NCBI GenBank assembly: GCA_951799425.1
Contig: OX637410.1
Coordinates: 1,550,001 to 1,614,000, forward strand
From: Ilex aquifolium
Lineage: Eukaryota; Streptophyta; Magnoliopsida; Aquifoliales; Aquifoliaceae
DNA length: 64,000 nt
Direction: 5' to 3'
This document shows positions 1 through 10,400 of this stretch, piece by piece. Numbering within the stretch: position 1 is the stretch's first letter; the number at the start of each line of letters is the position of its first letter. The position numbers and the translations under genes were made by a program. The notes beneath the pieces are model-generated. The model had not been told where the DNA came from. It ran no database searches and saw only the letters and a program-made list of their open reading frames with translations.

Positions 1-1448
1 ATTTAAGAAATAAAGTGCAAAGTTTTGACAATTTAATGTATGTGAGTTGAATATTATAATATTTTACAAGCTAATAAGCAATGAAAAATTTATATTTTTA
101 AATACTTTTACATATTGCATGCAAGTGTATGTGCAGTTGGGTCTTCCATCTTTTGTCAATCACGGCCCAGTATTTCTTCCAATTTTTGACTGAATGTTGT
201 ATGGCTAGTTTAGCCCTGTCCATTACCTCATAGACTGTCACACCCCGTCTCCAGGGATATGACCGGCCATGAACCATGGAGCTTATCCCATGGAGCATGT
301 AAGCCTATCATCAATATTACCATTAGGAGAAAATACAAACACAAAAATATCCTTGTATTATTAAGTAACATGCCCACATAACCAGAACAAAAAGAGGATT
401 GCCGCTCATACATACCGAGCGTCTACTGATGAAGTACATGTATACCTATATACTTATCTACATAAGATGGTGCACAAAAACGTCCTATGGAGGTCACAAC
501 ACAATTAGGTGCACAAAAGTCTCCAGAGTCTGCTAGCGACACTCCAGTCTCTCACCTGGAGAAAAAAAACATAATCTAACAAAATGAGCTTAAAGCCCAG
601 TGAATGGTAAGGCACACATAGTAATATTCATTTTGAAAACATGGAATATAAAATAACTGATAGCAAGAAAATACGTATGGCATACGATAGATAATCATAA
701 ACAAAACCAGTAAGTAAAAAACGTTGTGACAATAACAAATTATATCATCATTTCATAATGGTAAGGACTTGTACGATATCTGGGAACCATACCAAATGCC
801 AGAAGATCTCAAGGTTGGATCCAACACCGTACTTAGGGTCACCACGGGTTGGTGCCCGGGAATTGTTCCCTAAGACGATCCGGTGAAAGTCACCAGGACG
901 CACCAGGAACTGTTCTTTCAACCGTTGAGCACTAGGGTCACCTCAGCCTCCCCCGGGTCTGTTCCCTATTGGCCAGGGTCACCCGCACACAGAGGAATAA
1001 TTTCCTAGGACTTTTAGTCTTGGTCCCATTCACCATCACTAAGTCTCACCATATAAACAAGTGATTGAATCACAATACATCACAAAAGAATTCATCAAGG
1101 TAAGGAGAATCGTATGCCACAAGTATTTAGACACTTAGTAAAATATTTTGTAAAGGTAGTAATGAACAAGCATGATGTATTGTTTTTAAAATGTTTTGGA
1201 ATACGGGAATTTTCGAAAATACGTAGCATGCAAACCACTCACCTAAAGTTCCAATGATATGCTTCTTGAGTGTTGCTTGTTACCCGAAGTAGAATGAGAT
1301 GTTATCGATGCCTTTCCTCTTTCTCTCACAATTTCCTTTCTCCTTTGATGAGGTGCTCTTCCTTCCTTCTTCTCTCTTTTACTCTCTATTCTTCTTTGAA
1401 AGTGGAAGACTACTTGTGCACTTGTATCCTTAATCCACTCCCCAAATG

Positions 1449-1460
1449 CCATATTTATAG
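1449..1460 (-). promoter_or_regulatory. TATA-like box of the solo LTR
   Basis: On the minus strand this reads CTATAAATATGG, a good plant TATA box. It lies downstream (in minus orientation) of the heat-shock-like array and would start transcription near 1420. Confidence 0.55.
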
Positions 1461-1600
1461 GCATCCTTGGATTATTCTAGAGAGTATTGACGTGTGACAT
1501 TTTTTAGGGGAGATTCCCTAGAATATTCTACCATCTCCCCTCTCCTAGATCCTTCTAGGTTTCAAGCTTATTTTGTACATGGCAATTCCACAAGTATCTA

Positions 1601-1800
1601 GATTCATCTATGATATTCTAAAGTCTTCTCCAACCTTCTAAGTCCTTTCGGAACTTTCCGGAACATTCTAAATCCTTCTAGAACCTTCTAGTATTTCCTA
1701 GAACCTTCTAAGATATTCTAGACTTCTCTAGATTGTTCTAGAACTTTCCGGATTCTTCTAGATAGATCTAGAACTTTCCAGATTCTTCTAGATCCTTCAA
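1601..1800. promoter_or_regulatory. Heat-shock-element-like array, 10-bp phased (nGAAnnTTCn)
   Basis: About 200 bases are a degenerate tandem array of a 10-mer close to GAACCTTCTA, so nGAAn and nTTCn half-sites recur in a 5-bp phase. The best stretch (1650-1669) reads GGAAC TTTCC GGAAC ATTCT, four perfectly alternating heat-shock half-sites. Further matches extend to 1800 and weaker ones occur from about 1510. In minus-strand orientation the array lies about 150-340 bases upstream of the LTR TATA box, in the U3 promoter position. Match to the heat-shock-factor consensus is seen directly; actual binding is inference. Confidence 0.7.
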
Positions 1801-3425
1801 AAACTCTCTTTTAAGAATTATTATTTATTTATACTAACATTTTATATTGAAGAGACCTTTCAACATAATAGTTCAAGTTTAAGAATATTCACAATATAAA
1901 ACTCTATGTTATAACTACTAGACACTCAAGGATGGGTCAGGATATTACATAGACAATTGATAAAGGCGGTTTTTTGTCTTAATCTATTATCTTTAAGACC
2001 CTAATAAGCTGCTCCATGATGGATTGAACTTCTCTCACCTTTTCGGTCAGTCAAAATAAGGTTTGAGACCTTATCTCTTGTATTTCTCCTCCTCTTGTCT
2101 TTGTTGTAATCACGCCATTCCTCAGTGATGCACATTTTTTTCAAGTCTGATTCATAACGGATAAGACTTTCAATGGCAACGAATTCAGTGGCAAATCAGG
2201 TTATACTTGACCTCAATAAATCTCTGTCTCTTGTATATTGTTTTATTAAGTTCACCACTTTGAGACTCTTGTAGATAAAGGATGTGATCATCTTCGCATC
2301 ATCTATGGTCTCCTTGATTGATTTCATATAACCAATATCTTCTAGCATCACATCGATGCAATGGGCTGCACAAGGAGACCAAAAATAGATGTTTCATTTT
2401 CTCCATCAACATCTTACCAGCTACCTTAAAGCTTGCATCATTGTCGGTTACTCTCTATACTACATTTTCTTCCCCAACTTCATCAACAACTTTATCCATC
2501 ATGGAGAAAATATAGTCAGCAGTTTTTGATATGTTGGTGGTATCTACTGAAGTATGGTAAATCATGCTGCGATCACAATAAATCATGAAATTGATAATGA
2601 GTTTCTTTGTTCTAGAATTTCACCCATCAGACATGATTGTGCAACCATACTGTGGTTATTTTATCTTCATTGATGATATATACACTTTAAGCTCTTGAAT
2701 CTCCTTCTCCAAATAAGAGCTACCAATTTGATATCCTGTGGGACCCTTTATTTCTAGGTTTGCATCCGCAATAGTGTCAATTATGGATTGATAATACTGC
2801 CCACTATCAATTGCATTAAATGATGTTGCATTGAAGATGAAGAACTTAGAAATAGTTTTTCCCACTTTTTCCAAATTCTCACCTGAACATGTATGGATTG
2901 ATGCCACTTAGCGGCACGTTGACGCCTTCTTTTACACTATAGTTACGTGGTGGTCCGTGCTTGATTCCTAAGCTAGATGGTTGTGATGGTCCAGAACCAA
3001 AAAATTAACTCTAAGTGGGATGACCCTTTTCCTCTATCTAAGCCATTTGGCGGTTTTCCTTCATTGCCTGCTTTAACTGTCTTCTTTCAAAATTACTTGT
3101 AGCATCTTCTTCAATTTGATTCTCATCATCATTCAAGTTAGAAAGATCTTCATCTCGCAATGATTGTATAATTCGTTCTTTTTTCCTCTTTACAACAACC
3201 TTTTCCTTACTACAATCACTGAGATGTTGTCTCAAAAGTTGTAACACTTCTTTTGGTGCATGTGGATATCTTTGCACTTGGCCGGATACATGTGCAATAT
3301 GCTGCTTCATTTGAGTAAATACTGCCATGAACTATTTTTCCACAATAATTGCATTTTGCAATTTTTCGATCACCACCGACAAGTGTTGCGTGTTCCCAAC
3401 CCATATCGTGTTGTGCAAGAGCCAC

Positions 3426-4048
3426 TCTACAATGTAAAAATTCAAAATAATTAAATAAGTAACATTTGTATTGATTTAAAAATTCTAGAAATATGTAGTT
3501 CTATTTATCTTTCTTCTATTTTAGTTGATTTATAAATTTTTTGATTATTAAAAGACAATATTTCAAATATTTATTCAATAAATAAGTAATTTGAATATAA
3601 AGCTAATGTAATTGTAACATTTAATTTTAAATATCTGAAATAGAACATATATCCGCTCATTACATAAACTTAAAAAAATACTGATCTTTTTTATTTTTGT
3701 AAAATATTAATGTATCTAATTATTACATTAAAGATTTTAATGATTTATGAAAGAGTAAATTTAATCCAAGTAAGCTTTGGTAAGAACTAAACCCAAAAAT
3801 CAATTACCCATAAAAATAAATTAACCACACTAAAACATAATCAATTACCCACAATTACTCATTGGGACTTTTTTTTACCAAAAAACATAGAGTCTTTAAT
3901 AAGACTTTTAAAAAACAGACTTTTTAAAGTCTTAAAAAAAAGAATTTTGAAAAAAAGATTAAAAAAAGGGGAAGATCTTAATTTTTATTTTTTGTAATCT
4001 TAATTTTTTATTTTTGTATTTTGTGACGAAATTGCCAAAGGGGAAGAT
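3426..4048. other. AT-rich sequence with no recognisable gene
   Basis: Very AT-rich, with long T and A runs and no credible ORF. The last 30 bases (AAATTGCCAAAGGGGAAGAT) look like the purine-rich end of the internal region of a SIRE-like copia element, just before the LTR start at about 4049. Confidence 0.5.
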
Positions 4049-4683
4049 TCTTGGATCACATATTGTAATTAACTAATTTGGTAGAGTTTATTATAAATCT
4101 CAACCTTTTTCATGGTCATGATGCTATCAAGTTGAAGAATCGAAAGCATCATTCAAGGGACATATCAAGTATCAAAACAACATCATTCACACTCCGTATG
4201 TTCCTTCATGCTTCGGACAAAAGTAATTACCTAGACACCTAAGTTGAACTTGTAGTTATTTGAACTTAAAATGATTAGGATAAAAATGTAGTTAGAACCA
4301 ATCCAAGTATGACTCCTGGATGTTTTTAAAAGAAAAGATTTTTTAAATAATTGTCTTTTGAAAACATAAATTGAGTCATTATTGGACCCCACTTGAGCAA
4401 CACCCTTTAGTGCTATTTGGTTTTATGCTTTAAAAATTGGTAGGAACCAATCTATACTTGCTAGCTTTCACAAGAGCGGTATCTTTATAATTTAGGGAAT
4501 AAAATGGGAAAAGGCCACAGAGGAGTACAGAGCTCGCTCGAGAGGTCTTTCATGGTCGCTCAAGTGATCAGTGTCCTTGGTTAGGATTGAAACATGATTT
4601 TCATTCCAATGACAACTGCCTTATAACCACCCTCCCACCGATTGGTGGTCATTCGCGAATCTGAGCTATCCTTATTCTGGACC

Positions 4684-4691
4684 TATAAATA
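4684..4691 (+). promoter_or_regulatory. TATA box of the copia LTR
   Basis: TATAAATA within GGACCTATAAATAGGGAGAGCC, in + orientation, placed centrally in the LTR as expected for the U3/R border. Confidence 0.55.
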
Positions 4692-5715
4692 GGGAGAGCC
4701 TTTCCTACAGTTAGGTTAAGCTTATTCTGAGATTTTTAATAGAGAAAATCCATCTTCTACCTTGGATTCTACCTAAGGTTAGCTTAGATCATATTTTGAG
4801 ATTTAGGTTAGCTTCCACCACTAACCTAAATTCCCTAATATCCAAGACTACCACTAAAGATTCTACCCAACCTCACAAATTTGAGTTGAAGATTTGATGG
4901 TTTTACAAACTCATTGGTGTGTATATATTGAGAATCATTGACGTGCCCATGATTGTTAGAGACTTAAATGCACCGTACGGCGGGAGTCCAAGTGAAGTTA
5001 CGCAAGACATCGAAAGAGGGTCTTTGGCGGAGAGACAAGGAAATGAAATCTAGCCATGATATTGGTTGAGATATATGACTCGAATACTTGTATGTTGACC
5101 TTTTAAGTAGTAAATTAGGTTTTGGTGATCCGAGAAGGTTCCCGTGGTTTTTCTTGGGAAGGTTTCCCACATCAACAAATTGCTTGTGTTCATATTGTTT
5201 GTTTACATATATACTTGTGATTATATTTGCACACACGCATATTATGTGTTTGATAATTTGAATGCTTGACATATAAATTGATCATAGTTGTGCATTGGCT
5301 TAGGGTTTTGGGCATGGTTCAAGGTCGCGGTATCGGCCCTTGACTCGGAGGCCACTGATACAGATTGGTCGCGGTGTCACGACGCGATATCGGCTGATAC
5401 GGTCAAAACACTATATACAAAGCTCAAAATTTTTTGAAAAAATTAGGAAAAATTGTAATAAATGTAAACATCATCATCTATGCATCATATTTTCAAAATG
5501 CATTATTTAAAATATTAATCATTGTCAAATGAAATAATAAGGGCGCTACTGGAATATTTGTCCATTTAATAATCAGATTATTAAATATTTAGATCCCAAA
5601 GCTAGTGAATATGAATATCATAGTAATGTTTTCTTTTGGGTAAGTCATACTAATGTTAATATAATTTAATTTATAATTTGTAAGAATTATAAAAAAATAA
5701 AAGTGTGTATATATA

Positions 5716-5945
5716 GTTTAATTAATATTTTTAAAAATATATATTATTTAAAAAAATTGTCAATTTAATAAGTTAAGTTTTAATAATTACATTAGTAGAT
5801 ATTTAGAAATACATGGTCTCGGTTAGATTAGATAAGTTTGATTAATGGTTTAATTAATAGTTCTAAAAGTATATATTATTTAAAAAAATTGTCAATTTAA
5901 TAAGTTAAGTTATAATAATTAGATTAGTAGATATTTAGAAATAGG
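5716..5945. repeat. Tandem duplication, period about 131 bp
   Basis: Two AT-rich copies, starting near 5716 and 5847, share the block ATTGTCAATTTAATAAGTTA and the end TAGATATTTAGAAATA. They lie inside the Mutator-like element. Confidence 0.7.
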
Positions 5946-5999
5946 TGGGCTTAATTTGCACCATGTTGACTGTTTGAGAGAAAGAAAGCGAGAGAGAGA

Positions 6000-6290
6000 A
6001 AGGTGATTACGTTGGGAAAGAACAAAACCAAACAAAAAAAAAAAAGAAGGCGTGGAGCTGATCTCTGAGACTCTAGCACTGGTCGACGACTAGCAACGCC
6101 AACGATCGCGAGAGAGAGGGGGAAAGAGTCTGGATCTAGTCTCTAGAGGGTTGTTACTGCGTTCGGTAGCAGTGCCTGCCGCTACTGCTACTCTGCCGCT
6201 ACTGCTTCTGCAATGAAGATGAAGAGGAAGAGAAAGTAAAAGAACAACAACTATAAGGGCTTTTGGTCTGGATGTTGTATAGGTATGTGT
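6000..6290 (+). other. Captured first-exon-like segment inside the Mutator-like element
   Basis: This GC-richer island sits in AT-rich surroundings. It has GAGA-rich 5'-UTR-like sequence, an ATG near 6212 followed by a Lys/Arg-rich reading frame that stops within 10 codons, and a good splice-donor context (TATAG/GTATGT near 6283). It looks like a 5' UTR exon plus the start of an intron. The source gene cannot be named. Confidence 0.4.
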
Positions 6291-7373
6291 CTAAGTTCTA
6301 ATTCTTCATCTGTTTATATCATGGAGAAAAGGGGAAAATGGGCTGATTTAGGGTTAATTTTCTATCACATCTCTCGTGCTTTTTTTTTTTAGGCATTTTT
6401 TTCCCTGCTGATATGTGCTTTGAAAGTTTGTTTGCACGTAGTCGATTCTGTTGGAATGAATCAGTTCAAATCGGTGACAAATTGGTGACGAATCGGTGAT
6501 GAATCGCTGCCTCGCCTGAGTTGTACCGATTTTGGCCGAGACGGAACCGATTTAGGTACGATTCGGGATTTATTCGTACCGGGTATCGTTATCGTATCGG
6601 CTATGGCCGAGACGGATACGACTCGGCCGAGTCATATCGGTCTCAGCCGATACCTTGAACCATGGTTTTGGGATACCCGTGAGATTGAGTGTTTGTGTGA
6701 ATTAATTGAATATTAATTAACATCAATCTTGTGGGTTTGAGGAATCATGGTGATTGAAAGGGGTTCTCATCATTAATTGTTAATATTTGATTGAAAAGCG
6801 ATAATTGTGGTCAATTAGCTTTTAATTGGTAATCAATTGCACTCAAAATTAAAAAACCTATTCACCCCCTCTAGGTAAAGTGTCTATTGCTCCACGAGTA
6901 TAATTGTGAAGCTCCACATCGGATTTCCCCTCCCGAAACAACACCTATGATGGAAGGGTATGTTTCTTTTCCCCTTGTGCTATACTATTTTTCTTGTTCT
7001 ACTTAAATAATCCAATATATGTTTGATGATGTTAATCAGTCACAATAATGATATTAGTACAGTCATAAATAATCATATGCGTATTCAGAAAAAAATAAGA
7101 TATTGACAATTCAATTTCTCTCCAATAGTTATGCTGGAAAGAAGTTATTCCTTGGGAGATCATATCTGGGCCACTTAAGTTCCAGTCTGAATCTTATCTG
7201 CTGAGAATTTTGGGCTGCCTTTTAGTCTATAAAGAGTATAAACCCACACACTGCCCTGATAGAAGGCTAGTTATTCAGACATAAATATGCAATTGTTGTT
7301 GATTCAATCAATTGTGTTTTCTTTGAATGATTTTAAGGTAAGTAAGCGTATCACTACTATGCTATGCATGTAG

Positions 7374-7466
7374 GCCACATTTGCTGTAAATGTTCTGGGG
7401 CCAATATCTCTTACGCGGCTGCTGGCAACTTTCATGCTGAAGAGAGGGAGGGGACATTTTGTTGTG
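7374..7466 (+). CDS. SDR exon (first visible)
   Basis: 93 nt, acceptor TGTAG before GCC and donor GTATGT after GTG. It encodes [17 protein letters not shown]...GHFVV, the segment just before the catalytic serine. The upstream exon should end in a segment like NAAFERPKS...; none was found in 1-7373. Confidence 0.87.
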
Positions 7467-10400
7467 GTATGTAGAATTTGTTAAGATTGTATCTTTTATC
7501 TTTACCTATTTCATTGGGGGAAGTTTAATTATTCTTTTTGTTGTCTCGTACTTATTTTTCAATATGATGGAATTTTAGAGAGAGGGCAGATTTCTCTTCT
7601 TTTCTTTTCTGTTATTTGTAAAGTTGATTTATGTTTTCAAGGTAGTATCAGAGCCTAATTTTGATCCGTAGTTGCCGCTTCTTTTGATCATGTTCAACTG
7701 AACGTGCTTTCGCCACTGTTCCTTGTCTTTGCTTTTGTATCATAGATGTAACCTCAATATTTAACAAAAAAAGAAAAAATAGTGCCAGTTTGCTGTCCTC
7801 CATTCTCGCCTGAAAATTTCAGTTGTTGATGTCACATTGAGCCCAATCTAAGCTATCGTAAAACGGTTTGAAGTTGACACATCCCCAATGTTGCACGCTA
7901 GAGATTCTCATTGAAATCATTAGTCACAATATCCATTGCACTTAGCAACTACAAGTGTAACACCCATGTTTGGGAATCAATAGTAAAGGGTCAAATGTTG
8001 GAATGTAATGGTTTGGAAAAGAACGTAATGAAACAATTGGATTTAAAAAAGTTTAGTGCAATGTGGAAAATTTAAGGGTAGTTTAGTATTTTGTGACTAC
8101 ATATGAAAGTTGGGGCGAATTACAAGTGTTACAATGTGGCCCTTATTTTAGTTTGTTTTGCTCATTCCATCAACGTCAATAGGGTGAATTTTGGCGAAAT
8201 AAGCAACAGAAGCTAACGGAAGGGCTACATTGCAACACTTTTAATATATTGAGTGCAATGTGGAAAATTTAATCTTTGTGGGTACAAAGGAAGAATTCTT
8301 AAATTTTTCTGGGTGTAAATTGTGATTCCCCCTTAAAGCTGGTTTAGTTGTCTAACCTGACACACTATTCTATTCTAATAATATCTTCTTTGTCTTTTTC
8401 TTATTCTTCTCTTTACTAACTCTAATTACAGTAAAATCTAACTTGGTATTAGAGCATCGGTCAAAATCTAAAATTTAACATTGTCAGAAATCCTCTATTG
8501 AACACAACAGTGGTATTCATTAAAAACTGACAAGCTGACATCAGCACATGACATGCTTAAGGAGAGATTGACAAAAAGAGCAAAAATAAATAATCAAATA
8601 CATAACAAGGGCACTTATGGAACAAACAAGGGATAACCAATTACTAAATCAATAAACTTTGACAAAGAGTCTGGCCCAAAATTCTAGAAGGACAGCTCTC
8701 GTCTTATAACATTCAAAACAGAGCCAATTGGTAATGGGTGGAGAAACTCACGGGACTGATGCACTAGTTTAGGAGGCACTATTATAATGATGTGAGATGA
8801 GCTCTAACAACACCATTCATCGCCAGTGAAACTTATCAATGTTATCATTGCTTGTAAGTGTTTGCTCATTTTCATATACAAAACCATAGAGGGTTACTTA
8901 ATGCATATTCTGGCTGGGCTTTCACCAAATATTTAGACAATTGGACCTGCAAATCAACCACCTCACTCCGAATGGACCTTGACGCAATCCATTGCATAGA
9001 CGATACTTTGTCTTTTTTTTTTTTTTAAACTTCTTTCCCCAGATCAAAAAGTAGTTGATTAGTTTTGGTATGTAAGCTTGGAATGAACTCGGATATATCC
9101 TGTTCATTAGCTTCTTAAATATTGGATGATGTTAATGGAGGGTAGGTTAATGTTTGCATATAGTTGAGTACAATGCTGTCTTTTTCCAATTGTCTTTTGG
9201 TCTTTTTCCTATTTGATTCCTTTTTATATGCAGATGAGCAGTGCTGCAGGAAAGGCACCTGCACCAGGGCAGGCCATATACTCTGCTTCCAAATTTGCTT
9301 TAAATGGGTACTTTCATACCTTGCGTTCTGAGGTAAACCTGCTGACTTTTTTGTCTCGCATGCAGCATTTTACGGACCGCTTCTGTATTGATGTAATTCC
9401 AAATTTAACTAAAAAAGGAGGATGCCAATGTAGTGAGATCCCTTAAGAAATTAGATATGTCATAGTTGTGTGCTAAATTGGGTGCATTCCACATCTCTGT
9501 TGATTCTTATCAATGAAAGAGGAAAAATATATTGATCAAGTCAGAACCAGATCTGTATTACAAACGAATTTATACTAGGGCAAACATTGTAATAGAAATG
9601 ACTAATCTACCCCTAATACTAATATACTAGATTACTCTAACATCCCCCCTCAAACTCATGATGTGATCGCATCCAACATCAAGAGTTTGCCAAGGAGAAA
9701 ACGAAAGCGTGCAATAGTGTGAGATTTGGTGAAGAAATCGGCTAACTGCATAGTAGAAGGAAGATATGGAAGAGAGATTGTGCCCAGCTGAAGATGATGG
9801 CGCACAAAGTGACAATCAATCTCTATATATTTGGTGCACTCATGAAACACCGAGTTGTGAGCAATCTGGATAGCACTGGTGTTATCACAATACATAGGAG
9901 TAGGAGTAGTCAAGGAAATGCCAAGATCAGCAAGCAACCAACGCATCCAAACTATCTTTGCTGTGGTAGAGGCCATAACACGATACTCAGCTTCAGTAGA
10001 AGAGCGAGCTACAACAGTTTGTTTCTTGCTCTTCCAGGAAATAAGAGAATCACCAAGAAAGAGACAAAAACCAGTGGTGGATTTGCGATTCATAGAGTCA
10101 CCAGCACAGTTCGCATCAGAGTAAGCACGGAGCTCCAGAGACGAAGAAGAAGAAAATAATAAACTCTGATATAATGTACTCCGTAGATATCGAAGAATCC
10201 GAAGAACAGCAGACCAGTGAAGTGTGGTAGGTGCAGCAACAAACTGACTAACCACATGAACCACATAAGCAATATCTGGACGAGTAACAGTAAGATACAC
10301 CAAACTCCCAACAATAGTACGATATAAGGTAAGATCAGACAGGAAAGAACCATCAGAGGAAGTATAACGAACATTAAGCTCCAATGGTGTGTCAACAGTT

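Larger units (their letters stand above)
236..1949 (-). mobile_element. Solo LTR of a Ty3-type retrotransposon, TSD tagac
   Basis: The sequence starts TGTCACACCCCG and ends GGATATTACA, about 1.7 kb, and is flanked on both sides by the 5-bp direct repeat tagac (231-235 and 1950-1954). No internal region is present, so it is a solo LTR left by recombination. The TATA-like box (CTATAAATATGG) reads on the minus strand at 1449-1460, which sets the orientation. It interrupts the hAT transposase remnant and is therefore younger than it. The TGTCACACCCC start resembles LTRs of Tekay/Del-like chromoviruses, but without internal genes the clade is an inference. It is a fossil with no coding capacity. 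Confidence 0.9.
1..3425 (-). pseudogene. hAT-family transposase remnant (BED zinc finger + DUF659), split by a solo LTR
   Basis: The minus strand reads as a plant hAT transposase. The N-terminal part (3216-3425) has a BED-type finger with GWEHA, CNYCGK and downstream H-x3-H spacing (KQHIAH near 3300). The DUF659 core lies at about 2040-2900, with matches such as IMSDG, IINFMIYCDRSMIYHTS, VTDNDASFK, and traces of the usual HCIDVMLEDIG segment in shifted frames. The C-terminal side continues at 1-235 (VMDRAK, RWKTQLHIHLHA, like the family's AMDRAK...RWDxQLHxPLHA) and runs off the left edge. Bases 236-1949 are an inserted solo LTR with TSD tagac, so the gene was continuous before that insertion. 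Frame changes and in-frame stops (for example near 2610 and 2480) show it is dead. The hATC dimerisation domain and both terminal inverted repeats are not seen. It probably sits in an upstream intron of the SDR gene. Confidence 0.85.
5313..6663. mobile_element. Non-autonomous Mutator-like element with 9-bp TSD, possible Pack-MULE
   Basis: The ends are inverted: the left end reads CATGGTTCAAGGTCGCGGTA and the right end, reverse-complemented, ATGGTTCAAGGTATCGGCTG. Both run into subterminal sequence rich in TATCGG and GACTCGG motifs. The flanking direct repeat is ggttttggg (5304-5312 and 6664-6672). Nine bases is the usual Mutator-superfamily TSD length. No transposase is encoded, so it is non-autonomous. 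The interior has an AT-rich part with a tandem duplication (5716-5945) and a GC-richer part (about 6000-6290) that resembles a plant promoter/first exon. It lies inside the copia LTR and is younger than it. Confidence 0.75.
4049..6890 (+). mobile_element. Ty1/copia (SIRE-like) LTR, interrupted by a Mutator-like element
   Basis: The left edge follows a polypurine-like tract (AAAGGGGAAGATT) typical of the 3' end of SIRE/Tork-type copia elements. A TATA box (4684-4691) sits in the middle and the right end has the TTCACCCCCTCTAGG motif common at the 3' end of such LTRs. Without the 1.35-kb insertion at 5313-6663 it would be roughly 1.5 kb. Only about 30 bases of internal region are recognisable upstream, so this is a decayed 3' LTR rather than a whole element. 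Bases 4095-4425 match, in inverted orientation, 25240-25560, a second copy of the same U3 segment. Boundaries are approximate and no TSD was found. Confidence 0.6.

Noticed and set aside
6900-7373. Search for an upstream SDR exon here
   Set aside because: No reading frame matching NAAFERPK-like sequence or the cofactor loop was found, so the first visible exon is 7374-7466.
9794-10159. 121-codon plus-strand frame
   Set aside because: Shadow of copia RNase H on the opposite strand.
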